From: JABFSA01 sp963827515
GTDB lineage: Bacteria > Acidobacteriota > Vicinamibacteria > Vicinamibacterales > UBA2999
Direction: 5' to 3'
NCBI GenBank assembly: GCA_963827515.1
Contig: CAWHBF010000021.1
Coordinates: 1-64,000 of the forward strand
DNA: 64,000 bases
The position numbers and the translations under genes were made by a program. The notes under the pieces are model-generated. The model saw nothing but the letters and a program-made list of their open reading frames with translations, was not told the origin of the DNA and made no database searches. Of the stretch, positions 51,810 to 61,439 are shown piece after piece. The number at the start of each line of letters is the position of its first letter. The stretch's first letter is position 1.

Positions 51810-52622
51810 CTATCGGGCACGCCGCCGTGGCTGAGGGCGAGAAACCACAAGGGCCAGCATCGGAAGGACCGCGCTCGACGCGATCCACACGAACGGGAAC
51901 AGTGACGAGGCCGGCCCGGACATGACGAGGACCTTGACGGTGCCCTGAACGACGAAGTGCAGAAGCGCTGCCGGCCAGATCGTGCCCCCTCCCAGCTCGA
52001 AGAGATGCGCGAGCGGAAACGAGAGCACGGCGGACAAGAGCAGCGCCGCCAGGGCAACAGGCAACGGCATTGTAAAGAACAGGAGCAGGTGGACACCGAC
52101 GAACGGGATCATCGAGAGCCACGCCGCCCGCCAGAACGATCGACCCCGCCGCAAGCGACCAAAGAGATAGCCTCGAAACAGGATCTCTTCGGCGACGCCC
52201 GCTTGCGCGAACAAACCAGGCGCCAGTAACAGGGCGTCAGACGCTACCGCCGCTGATGTTCCCGTTGAGCGTAGGAATAGCAGCACCCCGATCACGAGAA
52301 GCAAGCAGATTCCGCCCGCGACAGCCAGCCCCACCGCCCGCGGTCGACCGAGCCCAAGCGCGGCGACCGTGGGAAGAAATCGCTGCTCGAAGAGTAGGCG
52401 CTCCACCGAGAACGTCGCGGCGACTACGAGAGCACCGACAACCAACCCCGCTTGGCCTCGATCGCTTCCGAGAGCGACGGCGGACCACTGGAACACGGCG
52501 AAAACGATGCACAGCCCAAGGAGGAGCCGCATCCATTGCGACGATGTGCGGATGTCGCACCGAGAGGGACGATACGCCTGACCTTGAACGACGCTGGGGC
52601 TCGAGGCGTCGAGACTCGGCAT
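51810..52622 (-). CDS. CPBP-family intramembrane metalloprotease
   Basis: 270 residues with about seven membrane segments. Motif 1 'GVAEEILFRGYLFGRLRRG' (Glu-Glu-x3-Arg) and motif 2 'IPFVGVHLLLFFTMP' carry the expected Glu and His; a further His follows in 'AALLHFVVQG'. These proteins process CAAX peptides or bacteriocin-like substrates, mostly unknown. The ATG at 52622 is the first with a reasonable leader. Confidence 0.83.
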   Translation of the reverse strand: MPSLDASSPSVVQGQAYRPSRCDIRTSSQWMRLLLGLCIVFAVFQWSAVALGSDRGQAGLVVGALVVAATFSVERLLFEQRFLPTVAALGLGRPRAVGLAVAGGICLLLVIGVLLFLRSTGTSAAVASDALLLAPGLFAQAGVAEEILFRGYLFGRLRRGRSFWRAAWLSMIPFVGVHLLLFFTMPLPVALAALLLSAVLSFPLAHLFELGGGTIWPAALLHFVVQGTVKVLVMSGPASSLFPFVWIASSAVLPMLALVVSRPQPRRRAR

Positions 52623-52641
52623 GGGTCCTTCTTGTGCCTGC

Positions 52642-53079
52642 CTAGTCGTGAACCCCGGCACGGTCGCTGTTCGGGTCGTAAATCGCCATCCAGCGGCCGG
52701 GTTCCTCCAGCGGCCGAAAGCCGAACTGGGCGTAGAGTCCATGGGCGTCTCTGGTCCCCAGAAGAAACACGCGAAGGCCCTGCAGTTCGGGATGGTCGAG
52801 CACCGCTCGCATGAGCGTCTTCGAGATGCCGCGGCCGCGGAATTCAGGGATCACGAAGACATCCATCAGGTAAGCAAACACCGCGCGGTCGGATACCACG
52901 CGTGCAAACGCAACTTGCCGTCCCGCCAGGTACACGCCGAAGCAGAGCGAGTGCCCGATCGAGCGTTCGACGACGGCGCGGGACCGCCCTTCGGCCCAAT
53001 ACGAGGTGCATAAGAACTGATGGATGACCTCGATATCGAGGCGCGAGGGATCTGTCGAAATCTCGAATTCCTGGCTCAC
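52642..53079 (-). CDS. GNAT family N-acetyltransferase
   Basis: 145 residues from a GTG (53079) with GAGGAGGGG upstream, or 53100. 'IHQFLCTSYWAEGRSRAVVE', 'RVVSDRAVFAYLMDVFVIPE' and the acetyl-CoA loop 'FRGRGISKTLMRAVLDH', 'LQGLRVFLLGTRDAHGLYAQ' and 'FGFRPLEEPGRWMAIYDP'. Typical single GNAT fold. Confidence 0.9.
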   Translation of the reverse strand: MSQEFEISTDPSRLDIEVIHQFLCTSYWAEGRSRAVVERSIGHSLCFGVYLAGRQVAFARVVSDRAVFAYLMDVFVIPEFRGRGISKTLMRAVLDHPELQGLRVFLLGTRDAHGLYAQFGFRPLEEPGRWMAIYDPNSDRAGVHD

Positions 53080-53288
53080 CTCATGCCCCTCCTCCGCCAC
53101 GACGGACGCGCAGACTGAAGCCGGCGCGCCACATTTCGGGTCGTCCAGACGAACAGGCTAAGGGTCAGTGCGCATTCCGGCCGTGAACCGACCGAACCGG
53201 AACCTGGAACCTGGAACCGAACCTGAACACGAACCGAGAAGAAAGAACCAAGAAGTGTGAACGACGAGGGATATTATAGGGTTCCTGG

Positions 53289-54497
53289 ATGGGTGACAGG
53301 ATGGCACCGAAGCGTCTAACTCGCCTGCTCGTCGTTGGCGGATGTGTCGCGGCCACTATCGCGGCAGGCTGCTCAGGTCACTATGAATCGGATTTTCCGG
53401 TCATCGTCGTCAACAGGACGGCCAATCCGATTCAGGCGATCGCGAACGGCTCCACCGTGGGCCTGGTCGAGCCGGGCGAGTCCGAGTCGTTTACCCTGAA
53501 GCTTCCGGAGTCCAACCCGAACATCTACTCGAACGGAACGGCGCCGACACCGCAGGCCAAAGTGACCTTCACGGCCAAGGATGCGAGGACCGGGGCGCTT
53601 TCGACCGAGAAGAGCATGACGCTCTCCCAGAGCGAACCGACCTACGTCCCGTTCACGATCGACGACTTCCCGAGCACGGGACCGACCGTCGCACGGTTTA
53701 CGTTCTCGCCGACTGCCCCGACGATCAACCAGGACGTCTCGTTCAACGCCTCCTCATCCAGCGTGAACAACGGCGTGGCGAATGGCACGTTCGTGTGGGA
53801 TTTCGGCGACGGGACAGGCGGCACCGGCCTCATCACGACACACCGCTACGCGCGCGGCGGCACGATGACGGTGACACTGATCGCCACGAGCGACACGAGG
53901 CAGACATCCACATCGTCCCGGACGATCTCGGTCGCGACGTCGTTGCCGCCCGCAGCCGCCAACTTCGTGTTCTCTCCGACCAATCCCGCGATCAATCAGG
54001 ACGTCATCTTCACGGTCAGCGGCACTCCGCTCCCGGGCGGCCCTGGCTTTCCCTCCCCTGGCGGCCCCACCCAGGGGACCAGCTACTCGTGGGACTTCGG
54101 CGACGGAACGATGGGCTCGGGTCCCTCGCTGACGCATCGGTATCTACGGGGCGGGGTGTTCGTGGTCACGCTGCGGGTGACGAGCGACACGGGGCTCACG
54201 GCTCAGTCCTCGCGTCAGTTAACGGTCTCGACCACCCTCCCGGCCGGATCCGCGAGTTTTGTGTTCTCACCAACGGACCCACACACGGGCGACGAGGTCT
54301 ACTTCAATGCCTCGGCCTCCACCATCGCCGATGGGACCTTTACCTGGGACTTCGGGGATGGCACCACCGGATCCGGTGTGAACACGATTCACGTCTACTC
54401 GCGGGAGCGAACCTACACCGTGTCGATGACGGTGAAAAATTCGCTCGGGCAGGCCGCCACGACGACGAGAACCGTCACCGTCGCGGATACCGACTGA
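53289..54497 (+). CDS. PKD-domain lipoprotein, three repeats
   Basis: 402 residues. Lipobox 'AAGCSG'. A short N-domain ('VNRTANPIQAIANGSTVGLV', 'KVTFTAKDARTGALSTEKSM'), then three PKD domains each with 'FxWDFGDGTxGxG' and 'HxYxRGGxxxVTL': 'FVWDFGDGTGGTG', 'YSWDFGDGTMGSG', 'FTWDFGDGTTGSG'. The inserts are Ser/Thr rich. Surface or cell-wall anchored adhesion or structural role. Just upstream of the Tad pilus operon on the other strand. A second ATG at 53301 is possible. Confidence 0.85.
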   Translation: MGDRMAPKRLTRLLVVGGCVAATIAAGCSGHYESDFPVIVVNRTANPIQAIANGSTVGLVEPGESESFTLKLPESNPNIYSNGTAPTPQAKVTFTAKDARTGALSTEKSMTLSQSEPTYVPFTIDDFPSTGPTVARFTFSPTAPTINQDVSFNASSSSVNNGVANGTFVWDFGDGTGGTGLITTHRYARGGTMTVTLIATSDTRQTSTSSRTISVATSLPPAAANFVFSPTNPAINQDVIFTVSGTPLPGGPGFPSPGGPTQGTSYSWDFGDGTMGSGPSLTHRYLRGGVFVVTLRVTSDTGLTAQSSRQLTVSTTLPAGSASFVFSPTDPHTGDEVYFNASASTIADGTFTWDFGDGTTGSGVNTIHVYSRERTYTVSMTVKNSLGQAATTTRTVTVADTD

Positions 54498-54499
54498 AC

Positions 54500-54740
54500 A
54501 CCGGGCCACAGAGACACAAAGGCACAGAGACTATTGGCGGTCTCTGTTAGGTGGAATCTTCGCGTTTCAGGATCGCGCACGCTGGACCGTTTTTCGATTC
54601 GGCGTAGAGCGGAGGCTTCAGCCTCCGCGGACACACGCGCACGCTGAAGCGTGCGCTCTACGTCGAAACCGCAAACCGCTCTAAAGCGGGCGCTCTACAT
54701 TCACGCTCAGTGCCTCTGTGTCTCTGTGGCCCGTGTGAAT
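54500..54740. repeat. Composite palindromic element between convergent genes
   Basis: Outer arms: GGGCCACAGAGACACAAAGG (54503 on) and CCTCTGTGTCTCTGTGGCCC (54713 on). Inside, from about 54579: TTCGATTCGGCGTAGAGCGG, then AGGCTTCAGCCT and CGCACGCTGAAGCGTGCG, closing with CTCTACG. Homologous to 63843-63940 with few changes. Confidence 0.7.
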
Positions 54741-55447
54741 TAGGGCGTCGTGGTTTTTGCGCGGAGGGCGTTGAAACGCGATCGGGCCTGCGCCCAGTCC
54801 GGATTCCCTTCCAGCGCTTCACTGTAATACCGGCTCGCTTCGTCGAACCGTCCTGCGGCTTCCTCGACGAGGCCAAGGTGGTACGCGACCCTCCATCTGG
54901 GTGCGCCAAGCGCCCGCGCGGTGGTCAGCTCCAGCGTAGCCTCGGGAAGCCGCCCGTCCAGATACAGCGCGGCGCCAAGTGTCTCGTGCAGGCCCGAGTG
55001 GTCGGGCACCAGCCGGATCTGCTGCTCCAGCAGCCGGCGAGCAAATGGCACGTTGCCCTCCTCGATGGCGATACGTGCCCTGAGCACCGCCGCGTCCGGG
55101 TAGCGCCCGGGCTGCGCCAGCGCCCGATCGAGGAACTCCTGCGACTGAATCGGATCGCGGTCGTCGTACGCCACGACGGCGTTGGCAATCAGCGTCGGGG
55201 GGTAGTTGGGGCAAATGACAAGGAGCCGTTGAAGCTCCTGATGAAGGCGATCGCACTCGACGGGGCCGGCTGTGGACTCCTCGATTTGGCAGCCGTTCGC
55301 ACGCAGGTCCTCCAGCGGCCGCAGCACGTTCGCCAACTGCATCTCTGGGTCGTAGCACAGCTGACGTGTGAGTGGCGAGGTCGTCGCACAGGCCAACGAC
55401 GTCACACTCCACACAGCCACCACACACACTCGCCGACTCGCGCTCAT
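54740..55447 (-). CDS. TPR lipoprotein of the Tad cluster (TadD-like)
   Basis: 235 residues. Lipobox-like 'SLACATT'; then tetratricopeptide-like helices: 'ELQRLLVICPNYPPTLIANA', 'FLDRALAQPGRYPDAAVLRA', 'RIAIEEGNVPFARRLLEQQI', 'LHETLGAALYLDGRLPEATL' and 'AYHLGLVEEAAGRFDEASRY'. TadD-type proteins support assembly of the secretin and pilus. Last gene of the operon, 46 bp after tadC. Confidence 0.78.
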   Translation of the reverse strand: MSASRRVCVVAVWSVTSLACATTSPLTRQLCYDPEMQLANVLRPLEDLRANGCQIEESTAGPVECDRLHQELQRLLVICPNYPPTLIANAVVAYDDRDPIQSQEFLDRALAQPGRYPDAAVLRARIAIEEGNVPFARRLLEQQIRLVPDHSGLHETLGAALYLDGRLPEATLELTTARALGAPRWRVAYHLGLVEEAAGRFDEASRYYSEALEGNPDWAQARSRFNALRAKTTTP

Positions 55448-55493
55448 CCGTCGTCCTTTCGTCAGTGCGCGCAACGATCCCGATGATCCAGAT

Positions 55494-56393
55494 CTACTGG
55501 CCCGCGCCCAGCACGCCTTCGGCCACCTGAATCATCTGATAGAGCACCGGAGCCAGCGTGGACAAGAAGATGCCGGGTAGAAAACAGATGACCAGCGGAA
55601 ACACCAGCTGCACGGGCAGCGCTTGAGCCTTGAGCAGGGCGTTCTCACGCCGGCGTGAACGCAGGTCGTTGGCCTGGTGCCGCAGCGTGTCGGCCAGGCT
55701 CGCACCGACCTCGTCCGCCTGCACCAGGGCGGACGTGAAGCTCGTGAGTGACGAGACGTCAACCCGTCTCGCACACTGCCGCAACGCCTGGGCCCGCGGA
55801 ACGCCGGCGAGCATGTCGTACTGGAAGTTCACGAACTCGGCAATCAACGGCCGCTCGGCGTCCTGGCTTCGAATCACCTTCGTGAGCGCGGCGTCAAAGC
55901 CAAGCCCGGCCTCCCCCATGGTCGCAAAGAGCTCGAGCACCAGCGGCAAGTCCTGCTCGACCGCGCGCACGCGCGCGCGACGCGCGGCACGCACGACAAT
56001 GGTCGGCAGGAGCGTGAGGAGTACGAACACGATCCAGTGGCCCACACCCAGAATGGCCGCGAGGACTTCCCCGACACCACCGGGCATCGACGAGACCATA
56101 TCAACGAGACCAGCCAGCATCGCGGCTCGATAAACCTGGCCCACCACGACCCCGACACCGGCGCACACCACGGTTGCCGTCACGAACAACGCTGTCGCCT
56201 GCGGGCGGCGGTATCCGGCACGTGCGAGCCATTGTGACAGCCAGCGATCTTGACCCGAAGCTGTAACAGACGCGGCCGGCTCGTCATCGTGGAGCCGGGC
56301 AAGCGCCCTGCTGCGCAGTCGCCAGCCTGCAAAGGGAACGTAGGCCAGGGCAACGGCCATGATGAGGAGGAGAAGGGCGATGAATTCGGACAT
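55494..56393 (-). CDS. tadC: TadC-type inner-membrane platform protein
   Basis: 299 residues. T2SS-F domain: 'VVRAARRARVRAVEQDLPLV', 'LELFATMGEAGLGFDAALTK', 'PLIAEFVNFQYDMLAGVPRA', 'LRQCARRVDVSSLTSFTSAL', 'QADEVGASLADTLRHQANDL' and three membrane segments. Ends with 'FPLVICFLPGIFLSTLAPVL'. Pairs with TadB in the membrane. Confidence 0.9.
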   Translation of the reverse strand: MSEFIALLLLIMAVALAYVPFAGWRLRSRALARLHDDEPAASVTASGQDRWLSQWLARAGYRRPQATALFVTATVVCAGVGVVVGQVYRAAMLAGLVDMVSSMPGGVGEVLAAILGVGHWIVFVLLTLLPTIVVRAARRARVRAVEQDLPLVLELFATMGEAGLGFDAALTKVIRSQDAERPLIAEFVNFQYDMLAGVPRAQALRQCARRVDVSSLTSFTSALVQADEVGASLADTLRHQANDLRSRRRENALLKAQALPVQLVFPLVICFLPGIFLSTLAPVLYQMIQVAEGVLGAGQ

Positions 56394-56403
56394 CCGCGGC
56401 GTT

Positions 56404-57268
56404 TCAGTAGTCGGGACGGCTCAGCCTGGACATCCACACCAAGCCGATAGCTTGCAGAGCCACCACCATGGCGACAAGACCCGTCCCCAGCCCAGTTGCC
56501 ACGAACGCCTGCAGCCGTGCTGGATTCGTCCGCCACATGAGAACTCCCAGCACATACGCCAGGATCAGGTACGACCGCCACTGACGCATGCGCTTCAACA
56601 CCCTGCGCGCGTACCCGACGCGACAACTCGATACGATCGCGCACCGTCCGCCCCACCGTGCCGAGTGTCGTCGCCAGGCTCCCGCCCACTTCCCAATGCA
56701 CCGACAGCGATGTAGCGAACAATCTGAACGTCTCGAGGGGCACGTGCGCCGGGAGTTCGCTCACGGCCGCCCGCGGATCGTCACCGAGACGAATACGGCC
56801 TGCGACCTCCTGCAAATAGGGTCTCAGCGGTCGGTCGGACTCCTGCAACGCCGACTCGAACGCGGCCAGCAAGCTCGCACCCGCCCGCAGCGAACCGACC
56901 AGCAGATCGATGGCTTCGGCGAGTTGGATCTCGATCTTCGCCGTCCGCTGTTCAGCAACCTGCTCCTCGGCCAGGTGCGAGATCACCCCGACGAGAGCTC
57001 CCGCCGCGATCGCGATCTCGATGGGCAAGCCCGCGAAGAACCGGAGGAGCGCCGCGACGATGCAGCCGATCGAGACCGGGGCGTACCGATATCGCGGGGG
57101 ATACGACTTGGAAGCTCTGAGCTGGTCCTCGCGCTTTTCTGGTTCGGAATCGGCGCCGACCATGTCAGCCAAGCGCCCGACCGTCACACGCCGCGCACGA
57201 TAGGCATACCAGGACCACAGCAGCGCGGCGGTTGCGACCAACATCAGCACAACCGCAAGGGCGGTCAC
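56404..57268 (-). CDS. tadB: TadB-type inner-membrane platform protein, frameshifted
   Basis: N-terminal helix 'MLVATAALLWSWYAYRAR'; 'KIEIQLAEAIDLLVGSLRAG', 'ASLLAAFESALQESDRPLRP' and 'SLSVHWEVGGSLATTLGTVG' belong to the T2SS-F domain. After 'RTVRDRIELSRRVRAQG' the frame changes near 56580 to 'LKRMRQWRSYLILAYVLGVL', 'RLQAFVATGLGTGLVAMVVA' and 'LQAIGLVWMSRL'. Starts 4 bp inside the end of tadA. Confidence 0.86.
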
Positions 57269-58698
57269 GAGTCCTGCTCCTGCGTACGCTGAAACATCGA
57301 CACAGGCACGTGCACGCCACGTTCGCGAAGCTCCTCGACCATCTGGGGGACCACGCCCATCGCCGTGAAGTGACCGATCACGTGACGGCCTTCTCGTCCG
57401 CGGCGTTTGAACACGAAGAGCTCCTGCATCAGCGGCGTGAGACCCTCGAGGCCCGTAATCTCGGAAATCGATTCGATCCGCCGGACGCCGTCGTCGTACC
57501 GGCGGATGTGCACGAGAAGATGAAGAGCAGACACAATCTGCTCACGAATGGCACGCGAGGGCAGGTCGATGCCCGCCATCAGCACCATCGTTTCGAGTCG
57601 GGCCAACGCGTCGCGCGACGAGTTCGCGTGAATCGTGCAAATGCCCCCGTCATGGCCCGTATTCATGGCCTGAAGCATATCGAGCGCTTCCCCGCCGCGC
57701 ACTTCACCCACGATGATGCGGTCCGGCCGCATGCGCAGCGCGTTGATCACGAGATCCCGTGCCTGGATCTGTCCGCGCCCCTCGATGTTCGGGGGCCGCG
57801 TCTCCATGCGCACCACGTGCTCCTGATCGAGATTCAGTTCCGACGTGTCCTCGATCATGACGATGCGCTCGCCGTCGGGGATGACTTCGGCGAGTGAGCC
57901 TAGAAGCGTGGACTTGCCGGCACCAGTTCCGCCCGAGACCAGGATATTCTTCCGCGCACGGACTGCTATCGCGAGGAAATCCAGCATCTGCGGGGACAGC
58001 GTGCCGATCGTGAGGAGGTCGGCGCGCCGAAGGCGCTGGCGTCCGAAACGCCGGATGGAAATGGTCGGTCCGTCGATGGTGGCGGGAGGCAACGTGGCGT
58101 TCACGCGGCTGCCGTCCGGCAGCCGGAGATCGGCCATCGGCGATCCTGTGTCGATACGGCGGCCAACGCGCGCGGCGATGCGCTCGATGACCCGCACGAT
58201 GTGATCGGCATCGCGGAAGCGCACATCCGTACGTTCGAGCCGACCGAACCGTTCCACGTACACCTTGTCTGGTCCGTTGACCAGCACGTCACTGACGGCG
58301 GGGTCCGCGAGCAAAGGCGCCAGCGGGCCCATCCCGATTGTTTCGTCCGTCAGTTCCTCGGCCAGCCGTACCCGCTCGGCCTCATTGAGGGCCACGGTCT
58401 CTGAGCCGATCGCGCGTGCCGCGAACTCCTGTACCGCAGCGGCAACGTCGGCGTTGTCACTGTCGAGCAGGCCCCGCTCACCGATCTCGTCGAGGAGGCG
58501 CTCGTGCAACGCCGCCTTGACCGCAAGGTAGTCGGTGCGACCGGTTTTGATCGGTTTCGCACCCAGGTCGGACTCCTCTCGAGTGAGGCGGACACCAGAC
58601 TTGCCGGCCATCGTCTTCAAACGAGTGGCCGCATCCGTCGACAGCGACCGCGCGAGCCGACTCCGATCGATCGGACCGGATTCAGGATTCTTAGCCAC
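57265..58698 (-). CDS. tadA: TadA/CpaF-type secretion ATPase
   Basis: 477 residues from a GTG overlapping the cpaE stop. Domain order as in CpaF: 'RLAEELTDETIGMGPLAPLL', 'ADPAVSDVLVNGPDKVYVER', 'FRDADHIVRVIERIAARVGR', 'LPPATIDGPTISIRRF', Walker A 'ILVSGGTGAGKSTLLGSL', Asp box 'IVMIEDTSELNL', 'HVVRMETRPPNIEGRG', Walker B 'RMRPDRIIVGEVRGGEALDM', His box 'TGHDGGICTIHANSSRDALA'. Hexameric motor for pilus extension. The N-terminus is longer than in many members. Confidence 0.93.
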   Translation of the reverse strand: MAKNPESGPIDRSRLARSLSTDAATRLKTMAGKSGVRLTREESDLGAKPIKTGRTDYLAVKAALHERLLDEIGERGLLDSDNADVAAAVQEFAARAIGSETVALNEAERVRLAEELTDETIGMGPLAPLLADPAVSDVLVNGPDKVYVERFGRLERTDVRFRDADHIVRVIERIAARVGRRIDTGSPMADLRLPDGSRVNATLPPATIDGPTISIRRFGRQRLRRADLLTIGTLSPQMLDFLAIAVRARKNILVSGGTGAGKSTLLGSLAEVIPDGERIVMIEDTSELNLDQEHVVRMETRPPNIEGRGQIQARDLVINALRMRPDRIIVGEVRGGEALDMLQAMNTGHDGGICTIHANSSRDALARLETMVLMAGIDLPSRAIREQIVSALHLLVHIRRYDDGVRRIESISEITGLEGLTPLMQELFVFKRRGREGRHVIGHFTAMGVVPQMVEELRERGVHVPVSMFQRTQEQDS

Positions 58699-59962
58699 CG
58701 GCCGAGACCCCCTTCCGTCGATCTTCGGTGTCCAAGAGTCCCCGCTGCTGCGACGGCGGCTGTGCGGCGTCGGCGGTCGCCTCGACGGCGCCGTCAAGGT
58801 CATCCACGACTTGCGCGATCGTCTTGCCGAACCGCTGCCACCAGCCCCCCTGCATCACCTGGGGGCTCCCGGCGTTCATGGACTGCAGTACCCGTTTCTC
58901 ATAGGGCACCACGTACTCGATCGTGCGTTGCAGACGATCGGCGATGTCGATCGGCCGAAGATTGCCGAGGAACGGCTGGTAGTTGTAGTTCAACACCAGC
59001 CGCTGCCGCGCCGGCGGGAAGCCCAGGCCTTCCAGCACGGGCAGCAGTTTGACCACAGCGGCAACCGCAGGGGCCATGCCCTGCACCACGACGAAGGCGA
59101 TGTCCGTGAGATCCAGCGCGGTCATGACGACGTTGTCGAGCGTCGAATGCGTGTCGACGATCACATATCGGAAAGAGCGACGGGCCATGCTCAGCAGCCT
59201 CGCGATGGCCTCGTCGTCCACCTCCGCACCTTCGAGCGCGTCGGCCGGCGCGCCCAGCAGGCGCAAGCCGCTCGAGTGTTTGGTGGTCAGATTGCGCAGG
59301 AGCGTCGCGTCCAGGCGATCCCGCTGGCGGACGACGTCCACGATGCTCGTCGGCGGTTTCAGCGCGAGCATCCAGGCGCAGGTGCCGCCTTGCAGCGACG
59401 CGTCGATCAGCAGCACGTTATCTGGATGACGCAGGGCCAGCCCGCACGCCACATTCACCGCCAGCGTGGAGCGTCCCACGCCGCCCTTGTTGCTCAAGAA
59501 GGTGACGACGCGTCCCTGCACCACCTCAATCGCCGCGGGGATACGCGAAAAGAGCCGGTCGAGCACCGCGCGGAGTTCGGTCGCCGACAGCGGCCGACGG
59601 ATGAAATCGCGTACCTGCGCCCGCAGCAGCTCGATGATCGTCGCGCTTTCGGACTGTCCTTGCTCCAGCCGATCCAGCTTGAACGCCGCGACAACGGCCG
59701 CACCCGGCACAGCCTCCTGCAGTTCCTTTGCGACCCCGACCACATCGGCAACGTCACGATCGACGTCGATCAGGATCAGCTTCGGCTGACGCGCCCTTCC
59801 AATTTCGAGCGCCTGGCGGTAGGTCTCGGCGAAGTGGAGAACCCCGTGGGTCTCAGCGATGCCCGACAAGGCAACACGGAACTCTTCCTCGAGCGACAGA
59901 TCGCTTCCGACGATCAGGACTCGTAACGTGCGGGCGTCGACCTCGTGTTGCGCGGGCGGCAT
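58691..59962 (-). CDS. cpaE: CpaE-type pilus localisation ATPase
   Basis: 423 residues. N-terminal receiver-like part ('LRVLIVGSDLSLEEEFRVAL', 'KLILIDVDRDVADVVGVAKE', 'VRDFIRRPLSATELRAVLD'), then a MinD/ParA ATPase with deviant Walker A 'VVTFLSNKGGVGRSTLAVNV' (KGGVGRST), 'NVLLIDASLQGGTCAWML', 'FRYVIVDTHSTLDNVVMTAL' and 'QRLVLNYNYQPFLGNL'. Positions the Tad machine. Confidence 0.9.
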   Translation of the reverse strand: MPPAQHEVDARTLRVLIVGSDLSLEEEFRVALSGIAETHGVLHFAETYRQALEIGRARQPKLILIDVDRDVADVVGVAKELQEAVPGAAVVAAFKLDRLEQGQSESATIIELLRAQVRDFIRRPLSATELRAVLDRLFSRIPAAIEVVQGRVVTFLSNKGGVGRSTLAVNVACGLALRHPDNVLLIDASLQGGTCAWMLALKPPTSIVDVVRQRDRLDATLLRNLTTKHSSGLRLLGAPADALEGAEVDDEAIARLLSMARRSFRYVIVDTHSTLDNVVMTALDLTDIAFVVVQGMAPAVAAVVKLLPVLEGLGFPPARQRLVLNYNYQPFLGNLRPIDIADRLQRTIEYVVPYEKRVLQSMNAGSPQVMQGGWWQRFGKTIAQVVDDLDGAVEATADAAQPPSQQRGLLDTEDRRKGVSAGG

Positions 59963-59974
59963 GATGACGAGCCC

Positions 59975-61438
59975 TTACCGAACCAGTACCGGGGCGAAGA
60001 CGGGAGCATAGTCGATCGCCCCGTTTCGCCTGAGATTCTTGGTCAGCAGTTCCCGAACTTCCGCGGGCTGGACCGTGGCCGGGAGCGGCAGCCCACTGGC
60101 GAGCACAGCCGTCGCATTCGATGCCGCGACGAGCGCCGGGCCGCGCACCGCCACGGCCGCGCAGGGATTGCCCGGACGAGCGGGATCGACATTCAACGAA
60201 ATACGTGTGAAGCCAATGACCCGGATCGCCCCTGACGCCATCGGCGAGTACACAGGGCCGTACCCAATCCGCAAGGCCTGGGTCAGAGCCGCACAGGCAA
60301 CTGCCACCGGCGGGGGCAGCACCCGACCTACCGTACTCATCGCCAGCGAACCGGGTCTGGCGGGATTGATCAGATTGTCAACGAAACGTCCAACGACATT
60401 CACAGGGAGTGTCGCGCCGGTACACATCAGCCCTCGACAGATCTGACCGCTGGCAGGATTGACGGTGACCTGAACCCCCGCGGCAGGCACCGTCGGCACA
60501 AAGGCGTCCGCAACCGCATACGGCGTCACGCCCAATCGCGCGGGATTCGTCTGCGGCAGCCCCACGTGGAGCGCCGGCCGAATATCGGAAATGGCCGTCG
60601 CACGTACCGTCAGGCCGTCACGCCGGATCGAATACTCCGACGCCGGATCGTCTCCATGAATCGTGGTGGCCTTCCCCAACAGCAGCGGCAACGCCGGTCC
60701 GCTCGACGCGACGCCAGGCTCCACTTGATCCCCAAACTCTCGAAGTTCATTCGATCGACGCAAACGCACGAGGAAGGCGCTGTCATCCACGGTCGCCAGC
60801 GACCCCGTCGAAGCCGGCCAGACATCCGGCAGTGGTTCATCAGGTGACGGACACCCGGCAAGTCCGCCGGACGCGGGAGACGTCGGATTCGGATTGAAGT
60901 CGTTTCTCGCGTAGGTGCCGCTCGCGCGCTGCGGTTCGGTGCACACGAGCGACTCTGCGTAGTCCGCACCTTCTGACGGGCCTGGTTCGGCCACGTAGCA
61001 GAAGCGGCCGCTCACCATGTCGCCGTGCACGTCGTTCAGCTGGTTGAGCTGAAGGTCGGGGTCGTAGACGGGGACCTCAGGCACGCTGACGGCCTGGAGC
61101 GCGTGCAGATTCGTCACGCCCTCCGACAGCTCGACTCGCGGGCCCGCGCCGAACTGATACTCGTCTCCATCCGTGGGATCGAAATTGTCGTCGAATACCC
61201 AACGCACCGCGTGGTTGGCGGCGATTCGCCTCATGCAGTCGCTCGCGAACGGGTTGTTCGCACTCACGCCGGTCGTGGGATTCACGATACCCACATCGCG
61301 GTTCCGCAGGCCTTCGAGCGCTGCCACATCGGCGGCCTGCTGCATTTGAGACTGTGTGATCCGTGCGTACCCAATGTCGATGACCAGCGACAGCACGGCA
61401 AAGATCGCAAAGACGATGAGGACGACCTGCGTCAGCAT
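59975..61438 (-). CDS. TadG-like pilus protein
   Basis: 487 residues. An N-terminal helix ('MLTQVVLIVFAIFAVLSLVI', 'DIGYARITQSQMQQAADVAA', 'LEGLR') is the TadG/VWA-type leader with the conserved 'D(I/L)GYxxxxxxxMQxAADxAAL'. The long exported part is rich in Gly, Pro and Asn ('NDVHGDMVSGRFCYVAEPGP', 'PTVPAAGVQVTVNPASGQIC', 'GRVLPPPVAVACAALTQALR'), with several Cys. The frame is open upstream, but the leader begins at 61438. Confidence 0.85.
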   Translation of the reverse strand: MLTQVVLIVFAIFAVLSLVIDIGYARITQSQMQQAADVAALEGLRNRDVGIVNPTTGVSANNPFASDCMRRIAANHAVRWVFDDNFDPTDGDEYQFGAGPRVELSEGVTNLHALQAVSVPEVPVYDPDLQLNQLNDVHGDMVSGRFCYVAEPGPSEGADYAESLVCTEPQRASGTYARNDFNPNPTSPASGGLAGCPSPDEPLPDVWPASTGSLATVDDSAFLVRLRRSNELREFGDQVEPGVASSGPALPLLLGKATTIHGDDPASEYSIRRDGLTVRATAISDIRPALHVGLPQTNPARLGVTPYAVADAFVPTVPAAGVQVTVNPASGQICRGLMCTGATLPVNVVGRFVDNLINPARPGSLAMSTVGRVLPPPVAVACAALTQALRIGYGPVYSPMASGAIRVIGFTRISLNVDPARPGNPCAAVAVRGPALVAASNATAVLASGLPLPATVQPAEVRELLTKNLRRNGAIDYAPVFAPVLVR

Positions 61439-61439
61439 G